Under the pieces are notes generated by a model that had not been told where the DNA came from, ran no database searches, and saw only the letters and a program-made list of their open reading frames with translations. DNA of 64,000 nt from contig URIT01000001.1 in the NCBI GenBank assembly GCA_900547945.1, positions 62,001-126,000 of the forward strand. The letters run 5' to 3'. Source of the DNA: an uncultured bacterium (GTDB lineage Bacteria; Verrucomicrobiota; Kiritimatiellia; RFP12; UBA1067). Numbering within the stretch: position 1 is the stretch's first letter; every line of letters begins with the position of its first letter. Of the stretch, positions 31,853 through 40,818 are shown piece after piece. The translations under genes and the position numbers were made by a program.

Positions 31853-34099
31853 CTAATTACCTGAGACCGGGTAGATCGGTGCCCCGTCTTGGTAGACCCA
31901 CGCGCCGTTGCCCGCGCCACCGAACGCCCAGACGCGTCCGCGGTCCAGAAAGAACTGAGGCTCGAAGCTGGACGGGTAGTCGAACCCGCCCGGCAAGGTG
32001 CTGAAGTGCGCACCGTCGTCCTGCGTGACATACACCGTCCCGCTCCCCGCCGCAAGGAACGAGCCTGGACAATGGAGATCGAACGCGAGCGGCGCGAAAA
32101 GGCCGACGGGACCCGCCATCTTCACGAAGGTCCGCCCGCCGTCCGTCGAGCGGAAGAGCGCACCCCGTCCCTCTCCGCTGGAGGCAAAGAACCATCCCGG
32201 TCGACCGGGCGCCGCCCTGATCGACGCTTGCACCGTTCGTCCCGAGACGACATCGACGACGCCCATCTTGAAGGAGACGGCCGTCCACCGCGCGTCTTCC
32301 GGCCCCCGTCGGAAGACGCGTGTGCCGTTCATGTCCCAGCACATCATGTCGCCCGACTCCGACACGGCGATCGCCTCGCCGTTGCCCCATTCCTGGAACT
32401 TGAAGAGGTTTGCGCCCTCCGGAAGCCCCTCGCCGAACCACGACCAGCTCCTTCCGTTGTCCCGCGTGCAATAAATGCCACCCTTGCCCTTTCCGATGAC
32501 GCCCCCCATCACAAGGTAGAACTCGTCGCGCTTCGGATGCGCCGCCACGGTGAATGGCGCGTAAAACCCGTCTTTCATTGACCACTCCCAATCTGGCTTG
32601 ATTGCGGGCAGGCCGTTCGTCGAACACAGAGTCCACGTTCTCCCATCGTCCCTCGACAGGCGCACAGACGGATTGAACTTGCCGCCCGTCACCAGGACAA
32701 GGCCGGGGGTCACGCGCGAGAACGCGACCGAATTGACGCTTTCTCCAAGGGGATCATCGCCCTTCATCTTCTCGAACGACTTGGCCGCATCATGAGAAAC
32801 GTACATGCGCGAATCGGCCGTCGCATAGAACACCACGTTCGCGTCAAAGGGACTGGACGCGATCGTGAACGGCACGAGCTGCTGCGCTCCGTGGATGCGG
32901 CTGTGCCAGTGGACGCCCGCGTCCACAGACTCCCAAAGCGAATACCAGTCCGTGACGTACCACTTCCTTTCGTCATGCGGATTGACGACAACCGAACAGG
33001 CCGCCGGCATGCAGTCATAGTCGCGCATTTCCTTTTCAGGCTCGGTGCAGACGGGTTTCTCGCTCTTGATGGCCGTCCACGCGGCATCATCCGCACCGCG
33101 ACGGAAGGGGTTGCCGCGCGTGTCACAGAGGACATAGAAGTCGCGGCCCGCGCCAATCGCCCAGTAGCGTCCACGCTGGACGCCATAGTTGTCCCAGACC
33201 TTCACCCCCGGCGCCAGGCGCGGCAGTCCCTGCGAAAACTCGCGCCATGTCGCGCCACCGTCCTCCGTCGCCCGAACGTCCTGTTCGTCGAAGATTCCCA
33301 AGACGCGCGCCGAGCCGGCGATCTGGCAGAGTTCCGTCGGAATGCGCTTCATTTCAAGGCGAGTCCAAGTCTCGCCGCTGTCTTCGGAACGGTAAAGGCC
33401 ACGCTTCCGCCCGTAGCGCGGCTTCGGGTTGGGATCACGTCCCTTTCGGACGGCCTCCGCCTCGCCGGGAACGTCCTCGTAGCCCGGCGCACACGCCCAT
33501 ACGCGGCCCTTGACGGCCCGGTCGTAGAAAACGCAACAGAACCAATGGTCGTCCAGCCCGACAGGACGCCACGTCTCGCCATTGTCCGTCGATTTCATGA
33601 GTCCCGTGCAGTCGCCGCCCACGACCAGTTCGTCCGGGTTGGACGGATTCCTGTCCAGAATCTGTCCGTAGACCCGTCGCCGCCCGTTCCCAAGGTAGTT
33701 CCCCACCGCCGTCTGATGCCATGTCCGCCCACCGTCGCGGGACACGATGATGCCCCCCATCGCGTCCGGCGTGGAGCCGGACGCGCAGACGATGTTGTTC
33801 TCGTCGCGCGGATCGGCCGACAGCGAACGCGCCATGTCCAAATGCTTCAGGCGCATCTCGTAGGGGAGGTTCCCGTGAAGCGGCCGCCATGTCCGGCATC
33901 CGTCATCCGAGCGATAAGGTCCGCCCACGTCAATCGTCAGATAGGCGACATTCGGGTTGCGCGTGAAGATGACGTTCTGCGCGAACCCGCCGCCGTAAAT
34001 CGGGAAGAGAGACCAGCGCTCGCCCGCCTCGCCGCTCCTCGCCCAGACGGCGGCCATCGTCAACATCCAGACCCGAACCATAAAAACAACTCGTTTCAT
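31853..34099 (-). CDS. Secreted Asp-box (BNR) beta-propeller, GH74/sialidase-like
   Basis: A 748-aa exported protein (MKRVVFMVRVWMLTMAAVWA) with about eleven Asp-box repeats of the SxDxGxTW type, for example SDDGCRTW, SRDGGRTW, STDNGETW, SEDSGETW, TEDGGATW, SRDDGRTW, TRDNGRSW and STDGGRTF. This number suggests a double seven-bladed propeller as in GH74 xyloglucanases, or an adhesive propeller; sialidase is less likely because no FRIP motif or arginine triad was seen. The ATG at 34099 follows AAAGGAACG. It sits 20 bases downstream of a large strand-repeat protein gene. Catalysis is not proven from sequence alone. Confidence 0.75.
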   Translation of the reverse strand: MKRVVFMVRVWMLTMAAVWARSGEAGERWSLFPIYGGGFAQNVIFTRNPNVAYLTIDVGGPYRSDDGCRTWRPLHGNLPYEMRLKHLDMARSLSADPRDENNIVCASGSTPDAMGGIIVSRDGGRTWHQTAVGNYLGNGRRRVYGQILDRNPSNPDELVVGGDCTGLMKSTDNGETWRPVGLDDHWFCCVFYDRAVKGRVWACAPGYEDVPGEAEAVRKGRDPNPKPRYGRKRGLYRSEDSGETWTRLEMKRIPTELCQIAGSARVLGIFDEQDVRATEDGGATWREFSQGLPRLAPGVKVWDNYGVQRGRYWAIGAGRDFYVLCDTRGNPFRRGADDAAWTAIKSEKPVCTEPEKEMRDYDCMPAACSVVVNPHDERKWYVTDWYSLWESVDAGVHWHSRIHGAQQLVPFTIASSPFDANVVFYATADSRMYVSHDAAKSFEKMKGDDPLGESVNSVAFSRVTPGLVLVTGGKFNPSVRLSRDDGRTWTLCSTNGLPAIKPDWEWSMKDGFYAPFTVAAHPKRDEFYLVMGGVIGKGKGGIYCTRDNGRSWSWFGEGLPEGANLFKFQEWGNGEAIAVSESGDMMCWDMNGTRVFRRGPEDARWTAVSFKMGVVDVVSGRTVQASIRAAPGRPGWFFASSGEGRGALFRSTDGGRTFVKMAGPVGLFAPLAFDLHCPGSFLAAGSGTVYVTQDDGAHFSTLPGGFDYPSSFEPQFFLDRGRVWAFGGAGNGAWVYQDGAPIYPVSGN

Positions 34100-34119
34100 G
34101 TCACGTTCCTTTCTGAAAA

Positions 34120-36276
34120 TCAGCGAATGAGGAGGCAGAAGCCTTTCAGCAGACGGACGGCAAACCGGTTGCCCTTGCGCGAAATCTTCCATTCCTCGGC
34201 CGTCGCCCGACCGTTCACCGTGAACGTCCATCCGCTGAAATCGGCCGGCGACACGACCTCCGTCTCGTCCTTGACGGTCAGGAACGTCGTCTTCAAGTCT
34301 GCGCCCGATTCCCCGTCTGGGATATGGATGTCGCAAATCCCGTTCGCCGGCAGTTCAAGCTTGCCCGTGACGAACAGCGTGCCCCTGTCCCCCGGCTTCA
34401 CGCGAAAGCCGCCGCCCTCGGCCACGGCGAGACGCGCCATCTCGTACCTCCGTTCCTCCGCACCGGGCTGCACAAAGGCACCTGTCGCGACCTCAACCCC
34501 CATGCGGCAAATGCATTTGCCGTTGCCCGCGACCTGGACGGCGCCCGCCGCGATTTGGAGCGTGCCGTTCACCTCCGACAACCCCGCCGCGCCAAGGCCC
34601 GAGATGTCATACGCCAGTTCCAGCGTGCCCGGGCCCGTCTTGCGGAAGCCGACGGTCCGTCCCGCGTCCGTCTGCGCCTTCGTCCGCCCGATCGGCAACC
34701 TGAAGACAACATCCGCCGCGCCGTCGCCCGTGATGTCGGCCACGTCGAACGTCGTTCCCGAACTGCTGTTGAGCGACATCATGTCGCTCTGACGGCTGTT
34801 CGCCGCAACCGTCACAGGGGTCGTACCGGCAAAGGCGAACGTGCCGAGAACCGTGACGGCACCCTTGCTCCAGTAGCCGTTGCCGTTCACGACGAATCGG
34901 CCGTTGCCTTCAAGCCGCAGATTGGGGAACACGGCGCAACCGGCGTAGTCGCCCGTATTTCCCGGCACGTCGATGTGGATTTCGCCATTGTCGCGCGCGA
35001 CAAACGTCACCGCGTCAGGCGTCACGTCTTCCGCCGTCGGTTCACCGCCGAACATGAACAGCTTCGGCAGGACGAGCCGGCCCGTACCGCTCGCGACAAT
35101 CTCGCGCCCCGCGACCTGAAGATTTCCCGCGTAGGTGGCATGCGTGTCCGTCGCGACAAACCCGCCGCGCTCCTCGCCCAGCCAGAGTTCGCCGCCCGAG
35201 ACCTCAAGGTCGCCCTCCATCGCGTTCGCGGCGTTCGCCAGAACTAGCCGGCCCTCCTCGACCGTGATCTTGCCGTTGAGCCCAAGCCAGCCGACCCAGT
35301 CGCCCCGGTTGTAGCTGTTGTGGATCTTTGCGTTCCACCGCAACGTGCCCGGGCCGGTCTTCCTCACGCCGACGACGGACGCTTCCTTCATCCGTCCGAC
35401 GTTCTCCGTCGAAATCGTCACGTCAGCCGCGTCGTCGCCTGTCATGTCGGCGACGTAGAGCTCCGTCTGCCGCGAGGCGGCGAACGCGATCTTGCCCGAA
35501 TTGCCCCTGGGCTGGTTCAGCGTGTAAGGCGTCGAACCGCCGAACGCCAGCGTGCGCGTCACCTTGAGAAGCCCCTGCTCCCAATAGCCCCGCTTCGAGA
35601 AGTCGAACGAGCCGCCGTCGAACGCGAGGTCCTTGACCGCCGAGAACGGGTAGTCGTATGTCCCCGTCTTGCCGGGACGGAACATTCCGCCCGCATGGAC
35701 GGTGACGCTCACCGCACGGTCTTCCGCCTCCGCCGTGTCGTTCGCACCGCCCAACGCCCCGGGACCGGGGTTCTCCAGCGTTGCGCCGTCGTGGACATGG
35801 ATCGTGACATCCTTGTCGCGGTGGCCGAACGTCGTGTTGTCGCCGCACCAGGCGTCCTCGGTCGTCAACAGCCCGCCGTAGACGTGCCAGTCGCAGACGT
35901 TGTAGTTCCACATCGGCTTCAGGCGCAGCGTACCGCCACCCCATTTGGACAGGGACTTCGTGTTCGACCCGAACCCGAACTTGTTCTCGGCCGACGAGAG
36001 AACGATTTCCTGCTCGTTGCTGAATACGACATTTCCGGGATCCAGCCATTCGGCGCCCAATGTCACCGCCGTGCCTGTGAAGTCCTCGCCGCCGATCGTC
36101 ACATTGTCGCCGTCCGCATAGCGCGTCTCTTGACCGTTGGCATCCTTCCAGTTCGCCGTCGAGCGATTCCAGACGGCCGTCCCGTCGCCGACAAGCGTCA
36201 GGTCCGCCGCCGACAGGCTCAAGGCCGACAGCGTGAATGCGCCTCGCATCATCTTGCCCATCTGCCGTTTGTTCAT
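34120..36276 (-). CDS. Secreted autotransporter-strand-repeat protein
   Basis: A 718-aa exported protein. The ATG at 36276 follows AAAGGAGACG and gives MNKRQMGKMMRGAFTLSALS with cleavage near LSAA. The sequence is almost wholly beta-helix-like with autotransporter-associated strand motifs, such as VRKTGPGTLRWNAKI (about 305) and FRKTGPGTLELAYDI (about 545), and repeated GxLxVxGG turns. Two duplicated halves are visible (VADMTGDDAADVTIS and VADITGDGAADVVFR). It ends LLKGFCLLIR, the same GxxL-hydrophobic-[IV]-R ending as the proteins at 1095 and 5052. No translocator barrel is present. A surface glycan-binding or adhesive role is a guess. It heads the four-gene run. Confidence 0.7.
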   Translation of the reverse strand: MNKRQMGKMMRGAFTLSALSLSAADLTLVGDGTAVWNRSTANWKDANGQETRYADGDNVTIGGEDFTGTAVTLGAEWLDPGNVVFSNEQEIVLSSAENKFGFGSNTKSLSKWGGGTLRLKPMWNYNVCDWHVYGGLLTTEDAWCGDNTTFGHRDKDVTIHVHDGATLENPGPGALGGANDTAEAEDRAVSVTVHAGGMFRPGKTGTYDYPFSAVKDLAFDGGSFDFSKRGYWEQGLLKVTRTLAFGGSTPYTLNQPRGNSGKIAFAASRQTELYVADMTGDDAADVTISTENVGRMKEASVVGVRKTGPGTLRWNAKIHNSYNRGDWVGWLGLNGKITVEEGRLVLANAANAMEGDLEVSGGELWLGEERGGFVATDTHATYAGNLQVAGREIVASGTGRLVLPKLFMFGGEPTAEDVTPDAVTFVARDNGEIHIDVPGNTGDYAGCAVFPNLRLEGNGRFVVNGNGYWSKGAVTVLGTFAFAGTTPVTVAANSRQSDMMSLNSSSGTTFDVADITGDGAADVVFRLPIGRTKAQTDAGRTVGFRKTGPGTLELAYDISGLGAAGLSEVNGTLQIAAGAVQVAGNGKCICRMGVEVATGAFVQPGAEERRYEMARLAVAEGGGFRVKPGDRGTLFVTGKLELPANGICDIHIPDGESGADLKTTFLTVKDETEVVSPADFSGWTFTVNGRATAEEWKISRKGNRFAVRLLKGFCLLIR

Positions 36277-36753
36277 GTGTCGTCTCCTTTTTCTTTGGGG
36301 GGTGTCAGTTGATGAAAGCCTTCGAGAACCCGAGTACGCCAAGAGGGAGGCGCCCGCAATCCGGTCGAGACGAAGCCAACTGCAACTATCAGTTTAAGCT
36401 TCATTTGCCAATGATTTGCAATCATCATCTCCATGTTTATCCCAACCTTCTTCGCACCCGCCTGACAAAAGGCACCGACGCCGGGCACAGAAAAAAACGG
36501 CGTGCCTTCACATCGATGTTCTAGTTGAGGCACGACCAAGCGCCTTGAAGAAACACGAAATAGAAAGACACGCCGCGTGGAATGAACCACGTGACGCATC
36601 TTACATATTCGGCTCCTTCGAAAGATTGGTCGTTTTCAACTAAAGCCAAATACGCAAGACTGCGTACGCCTCGCGGGCTTCGGACGAGTTTCCGCGAGTC
36701 CTTCCCCTTTCGGCCCCGTATGCGGCCGCAGACAAAGGTTTCGCCGTTGGAAC
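36277..36753. other. Non-coding stretch upstream of the strand-repeat gene
   Basis: No credible gene in any frame. It is lower in G+C than the surroundings and should contain the promoter of the minus-strand gene at 36276, but no box pair stood out. Small open frames here lack ribosome sites and family features. Confidence 0.5.
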
Positions 36754-36777
36754 GGACGCGACGAGCGCGTCCCTCCC
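36754..36777. repeat. REP-like palindrome
   Basis: GGACGCGACGAGCGCGTCC followed by CTCCC in the non-coding region. It is a single direct-orientation copy. Confidence 0.8.
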
Positions 36778-36924
36778 GCTGGCCGGTGGCTGACGTCGGT
36801 GCCCGTCAACCGCTTCAAAGAGCCTTCACGGCCTTAGCCGTGCGCCGGAAGGAACACCCCCTATCCGACGGAAATCTTCATGAAGTGTACCACAATTGGC
36901 GTCGTCGTGCAATTCGCCACGACG

Positions 36925-36972
36925 ATCCACCCTTATCCCGATTTTTTCGGGACAGCTTATCCCGATTTCCCG
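36925..36972 (+). repeat. Left end of the dispersed repeat with A/T-centred hairpin
   Basis: ACCCTTATCCCGATTTTTTC matches the left end of the 270-bp repeat at 4684. It includes a TCCCGA / TCGGGA stem around five Ts, and CTTATCCCGATTT recurs once more directly after it. Only the end of the element is present. Confidence 0.45.
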
Positions 36973-37164
36973 TCCGACCCCAATAAATGCTGGGTGAAAA
37001 GTATTTTCGGCCCCTTCGGAAAGCGCCTTGGACTTTCTGCGCGCAGGGCCGAAACCGCGCAAAAGGCTCGGTTTCCGCGCTATTCCGAGACAGGGCGCAC
37101 GGCTCCGCCGCCGCGAATCCGGCCGGTCAACACGGAGCGCGTGGAGATTGTTTTTCAAGGTTGG

Positions 37165-37467
37165 CGCGCGAAGTACCCGCACCCCCGTCACGAGGCGTCG
37201 CGCCGCCGCGAGATGAGATTTCACCGCGTAATAATCTTGACGATGCCGAGATTGCGGGTTCGGCAGGGTAAGCCGGGACACAATGAGATTTCACCGCGTA
37301 ATAATCTCGCTTGAAAGCCGTATCTCGCTTGAACGCCGTCGCGGCGCGCGGCGTGATGCGTTCGGCAATTGCGGCCCTCCCCAGGTTTGTTTCGGCAGCC
37401 TCAGGCGCGGCGAGAATCCGTGCGAAGCGCGGGCGGCGGACGCCCACGAAAAAAACGGGGTAAGGGT
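37165..37467 (-). repeat. Dispersed intergenic repeat, copy 2, with duplicated core
   Basis: Read on the minus strand: left end ACCCTTACCCCGTTTTTTTC at 37467, GGCTGCCGA at 37400, GGGGAGGGCCGCAATT, then the core GATTATTACGC, G, GTGAAATCTCAT twice (37306-37283 and 37236-37213), and the right end GGTGCGGGTACTTCGCGCGCC near 37165. The block order matches the copy at 4681-4957. It ends where the IS30-type transposase remnant begins, which could mean the two inserted together or that one targets the other. Confidence 0.6.
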
Positions 37468-37770
37468 CGACGGTCACGCAGGAGATCAGGGCCCGCGCGG
37501 CCGAGTCCGACAAGGGCGCGGCCTACCGCGTCACCAACAGAGTCACCAACAGATGCGCGTCCAGGATGGAGTGCCAGAGGCGCGGGGTCTGCATCCGCTG
37601 CCTCTACGACGGGAAAAGGCAGTGCAAGTTCTGCCGCCAGTGCAACCCGCACTGCCCCGCGTTCGTGGAGCAGAGGTGCGGGAGGCTCGAGAGGTCCCCG
37701 TTCGTCTGCAACGGATGCGCAGAGGAACGCACGTGCGTCCTGAGGAAGCGCCACTGCCTCCGCTTCAAGA
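37468..37770 (+). pseudogene. IS30-family transposase remnant
   Basis: A plus-strand frame encodes STVTQEIRARAAESDKGAAY, RVTNRVTNRCASRMEC, then a cysteine-rich segment (CIRCLYDGKRQCKFCRQC, NPHCPAF) and SPFVCNGCAEERTCVLRKRH. This order (helix-turn-helix end, Cys cluster, CNGC..R..CxLRK) is that of IS30-like transposases of anaerobes. The DDE catalytic domain is absent, and the piece stops at the truncated PIN gene, with no inverted repeats recognised. It is a dead fragment. Confidence 0.6.
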
Positions 37771-37989
37771 AACCAGCCAGCACCATTTTCCGCACCATTG
37801 TCGGCAGTCCAATAGACATAGCGAGCTGCGACCTGCTTGCCACTCCGCGACCTCCCGATACTCGGAGAGAACCGCTTTTGATGCCACAAGTTCGATCTTC
37901 CTTGAGAACGCTGAACGAACAATCTTCAGCGGTGTTCCGCCGAAGAAGAAGGCGCTCATGACCACGTTCGTGTCGAGAACAGCCCTCAC
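37765..37989 (-). pseudogene. Truncated PIN-domain toxin (COG1569-like)
   Basis: The first 45 or so residues are those of the COG1569 type of PIN toxin: MRAVLDTNVVMSAFFFGGTP, a hydrophobic helix, then VASKAVLSEYREV. After this the sequence becomes unrelated (CLLDCRQWCGKWCW) and stops at 74 residues, about half the normal 140. The distal acidic residues are missing, so it should be inactive. Truncation coincides with the IS30-like remnant. It overlaps the AbrB-type gene by 4 bases, as in intact pairs. Confidence 0.65.
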
Positions 37990-38285
37990 GCTCTTGCTCT
38001 CCTCCTTGTGCGTCTCTCGCGTCGAACATCGGATAGTGCATTGGAAATGTCCAATGGTGTCATACCGGCGTCTTTCGCTTGTTGACGAGCTTGGGCGAAT
38101 GCATCTTCAAACTCTGCGGCAATTTCCTCGTCCGTAGGCGTTTTCAGCGGTTGCATGATTATGGAACCCTTATAAACAAGGACGGTGAACGCCGTACCGC
38201 TCTCCCAGCCATACATCTGGCGCAACGCCTCTGGGAGAACAACCTGTCCTTTTGAGGACATTTTTGTAGTCATCACTTTTGTCAT
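37986..38285 (-). CDS. AbrB/MazE-type antitoxin
   Basis: A 99-aa protein with an N-terminal swapped-hairpin DNA-binding domain: TKMSSKGQVVLPEALRQMYG (residues 7-26) and GTAFTVLVYKGSIIMQPL. A charged helical C-terminus (about 50-99, DEEIAAEFEDAFAQARQQAK) would bind the toxin. GGGG lies 9-10 bases before the ATG. It has its own strong promoter with two inverted repeats that may be its operator. The partner PIN gene is truncated, so the antitoxin is now an orphan. Confidence 0.8.
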   Translation of the reverse strand: MTKVMTTKMSSKGQVVLPEALRQMYGWESGTAFTVLVYKGSIIMQPLKTPTDEEIAAEFEDAFAQARQQAKDAGMTPLDISNALSDVRRERRTRRRARA

Positions 38286-38297
38286 ACCGAACCCCTT

Positions 38298-38346
38298 TTA
38301 CTTGTAAGACGTGGACATCGTAGCATTTTTCTTACCAGTAAGTCAA
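38298..38346 (-). promoter_or_regulatory. Promoter and likely operator of the AbrB-type gene
   Basis: TTGACT (38346-38341), 18-base spacer, TACGAT (38322-38317). CTTAC, CA, GTAAG (38331-38342) lies inside the spacer, and TTAC, TT, GTAA (38298-38307) lies just after the start site. Two similar short inverted repeats at a promoter suit self-repression by an AbrB-fold protein. Confidence 0.6.
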
Positions 38347-38388
38347 TTGGCTGTTTGCAACGTGTTACAATTCGTCCGTAGCGCCGCT

Positions 38389-38417
38389 TTGCGCCCCCGT
38401 TTGGTATCTGCTATACT
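38389..38417 (+). promoter_or_regulatory. Promoter of the metzincin gene
   Basis: TTGCGC (38389-38394), 17-base spacer, TATACT (38412-38417) in a GCTATACT context. The start is expected near 38424, just before a long palindrome. Confidence 0.6.
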
Positions 38418-38439
38418 ACCGTCAAATGCTCGGATGACA

Positions 38440-38476
38440 GACCTCCAAAATCAGGTCTGACCTGATTTTGGAGGTC
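38440..38476. promoter_or_regulatory. 37-base perfect palindrome in the leader of the metzincin gene
   Basis: Eighteen-base arms (38440-38457 and 38459-38476) are exact reverse complements around one T; the arms begin GACCTCCAAAATCAGG. It lies between the predicted start of transcription and the AAGGA ribosome site of the gene at 38495. In RNA it would be a very stable hairpin with almost no loop; in DNA it could bind a dimeric regulator. Confidence 0.9.
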
Positions 38477-38494
38477 GAACGAAGGATTGAACAC

Positions 38495-40810
38495 ATGAAG
38501 AGATATCTGTGCCTGGCGCTGCTGGCGCTTGCTGCGGCGTCGGCCGTTGCGTCGGAGATCGCGCTGGACCTGCGTCCCAGGGCCGTTCGGACACGAGGCG
38601 TCGCCGCGCCCAGGGCGACACAGACGGAAGAGGAGGCGGGAACGCTTCGGCAGACCGTGCTTGACGCCGGCGCGGCCTCGACTGGCTCCCTTGCGGTCGG
38701 GGACGTGCTTCGCCTCTCCGTCTACGACGACGTCACGCTCTCGCTCACGCTTGTCGCGCGGGAGGAGGCGCCGCTCGCGCGGGCGTCGTTCCAGGCCGAG
38801 GTTTCGGGCGCGAACTGGCGCGATGCCGTCGTCACGGAGACGGATGCGGGCCTTCTCGTCACGGCGACCGACCCGGCGAGCGGCCTTGTCTACGCGGTCG
38901 TGTCGTCAGACGACCGCGTGACCGTCCGGGAAATCGACCCGCATGCGTTGCCCGTCGTGGATGGCGGCGTGCGCGTCCCGGAACTTGACGCGGTCCGGGA
39001 TGGCGTTCCGACGAAAAGGTCCGCCGCATCGACGGACCAGGCCTCCACGGTCGTCGACATGCTCGTCGCGTATGACCGCCCGGCGGCGGCGTGGGCGAAG
39101 GCGAACGGAGGCGGCGTGACGAACCTCGCGCAGCAGTGCGTTGCGCGCATGAACGGCGCGCTGGCGAACAACGGGCTCGACGCCGCCTTCCGCTTCCGTC
39201 TGGTCGGCGTGATGGCCGTGGATGCCGACGGCGACGGAAACCTCAACGACACCCTCGATAAGGTCACGCAGAAGACGGGAGCCTGGGCAGCCGTCTCCGC
39301 GATGCGCGACGCGGTCGGGGCGGACGTCGTTTCGACGATGGTCGACACGGGTAGCGCCTACGGCACGACGGGGCTTGGCTGGTCGCTGACGCAGACGACC
39401 GCATCCGGCATGAGGAACTTCTCCGAGCATGCGTACAACGTCCTCTCCGTGCGGGCTGCGGCGCAGAGCCACGTGATGGCGCATGAGACCGGGCACAACA
39501 TGGGCGCCGGGCACGCCGACGCGCAGACCTCCTCGCCGGGTCCTCAGTCGTTCCCCTATTCGCGCGGCTTCTATTTCACGGGAACGGACAAGCGCGCCTA
39601 CCATACGGTCATGGCCTACAACAATGACGGCTACGGCAACAGCTACGATCCGGCACCGCTCTTCTCCGACCCCGACAACGCCTGGGCCGGCGTCCCGGCG
39701 GGCGACGAAACGCATGACAATGCGCAGGTCCTGGCGAGGACGTATGCGGTGGTCGCGCAGTTCCGGGCGCAGAAGGTCGCCCTCTCCTACGACGTGTTCT
39801 TCTCGCCAGAGGGCGGCGCCCTCTTCTCCGATTCCGTCACGGTAACGCTGACGCCCGGCAAGGCGGGGCTCGCGATCCGCTACACGACGGACGGCTCAGA
39901 CCCCACGGCAACGCACGGCTCCCTCTACACGTCGCCGCTCACGCTGACGAAGACCACGACGATTCGGGCGGCGACCGTGACGGACGGCACGGCCGGCCCC
40001 GTCTACGCGGCGACCTACTACAAGTCGGATCTCGGCGCCGCGCTCAACGCCCCGCAGCTCGTCTGGAACACGTCCGCCGACTATCCGTGGACGGCACAGG
40101 CGACAAATACATACGACGGAACGCTGGCCGTGCAGTCCGCCGCGCTCCCCAAGGGAACCGTGAACCGGACCTGGCTTTCCACGACCGTCACGGGGCCGAC
40201 GAAGATGAGCTTCCGCTACCGGGCCATGATGTATAGCAGTTCCTTCCGGGTCTTTCTCGATTCGTCTGTCGCCTGGCAGACGGCCGATGCAGTGGACGAC
40301 TGGACGCTCGTGGAGGTGGACGTCCCGACCGGCGTCCATGCGGTGAAGTTCGAGTATGAGCAGCGCGGCTATTACTTCGATCCGACGTTCTGCGGCATCT
40401 GGCTTGACGACGTGCGCTGGATTCCGGAAGGTTCGGAAGGCGTGACGCGCATGGACGGAAACGGAAACGAAATCCTGATCCCCGCATCATGGTTCGAGCG
40501 GCACGGCCTTGCGCCGGCCGGCGCCACGGCGGCAGACCTGGCCGCGGCCGCCGATGCCGACAGCGACGGCGACGGCATGGGCAACTGGACGGAGTACGTG
40601 TGCGGGACGGATCCGAACAACGCCGACGACCGGCTGCGCTGCACGATTTCGTTCGTGGACGGTGCGCCGGTTGTCGGCCATGAACCTCGGGACGGCTACC
40701 TTTCGGGGTATCGGGCCGTGCTGAAGGGGAAGGCTTCACTCTCAGACGCCCAGTGGACGGACGCGACGCCGCAGCACCGTTTCTTCAAGGTCGTTGTCGA
40801 GAAGAAATAG
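38495..40810 (+). CDS. Secreted metzincin (reprolysin-like) metalloprotease
   Basis: A 771-aa exported protease (MKRYLCLALLALAAASAVAS; AAGGA upstream). After a propeptide-like region (20-200), the catalytic domain has the zinc site HVMAHETGHNMGAGH (HExxHxxGxxH, about 327) and a Met-turn HTVMAYNN (about 380). Next come a chitobiase/CHB_HEX-C-like beta domain (KAGLAIRYTTDGSDP, about 460), a jelly-roll domain (about 540-660), and a calcium-binding thrombospondin-3/dockerin-like loop ADSDGDGMGNWTEYVCGTDP (about 698). ATG 38495 is preferred over an upstream in-frame start inside the palindrome. It probably digests host or dietary protein, or processes surface proteins. Confidence 0.9.
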   Translation: MKRYLCLALLALAAASAVASEIALDLRPRAVRTRGVAAPRATQTEEEAGTLRQTVLDAGAASTGSLAVGDVLRLSVYDDVTLSLTLVAREEAPLARASFQAEVSGANWRDAVVTETDAGLLVTATDPASGLVYAVVSSDDRVTVREIDPHALPVVDGGVRVPELDAVRDGVPTKRSAASTDQASTVVDMLVAYDRPAAAWAKANGGGVTNLAQQCVARMNGALANNGLDAAFRFRLVGVMAVDADGDGNLNDTLDKVTQKTGAWAAVSAMRDAVGADVVSTMVDTGSAYGTTGLGWSLTQTTASGMRNFSEHAYNVLSVRAAAQSHVMAHETGHNMGAGHADAQTSSPGPQSFPYSRGFYFTGTDKRAYHTVMAYNNDGYGNSYDPAPLFSDPDNAWAGVPAGDETHDNAQVLARTYAVVAQFRAQKVALSYDVFFSPEGGALFSDSVTVTLTPGKAGLAIRYTTDGSDPTATHGSLYTSPLTLTKTTTIRAATVTDGTAGPVYAATYYKSDLGAALNAPQLVWNTSADYPWTAQATNTYDGTLAVQSAALPKGTVNRTWLSTTVTGPTKMSFRYRAMMYSSSFRVFLDSSVAWQTADAVDDWTLVEVDVPTGVHAVKFEYEQRGYYFDPTFCGIWLDDVRWIPEGSEGVTRMDGNGNEILIPASWFERHGLAPAGATAADLAAAADADSDGDGMGNWTEYVCGTDPNNADDRLRCTISFVDGAPVVGHEPRDGYLSGYRAVLKGKASLSDAQWTDATPQHRFFKVVVEKK

Positions 40811-40818
40811 GCCCGCCG

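Noticed and set aside
36273..36599. A 108-codon open frame upstream of the strand-repeat gene
   Set aside because: No ribosome site, no family, overlaps the leader and start of the real gene, and mixed composition.
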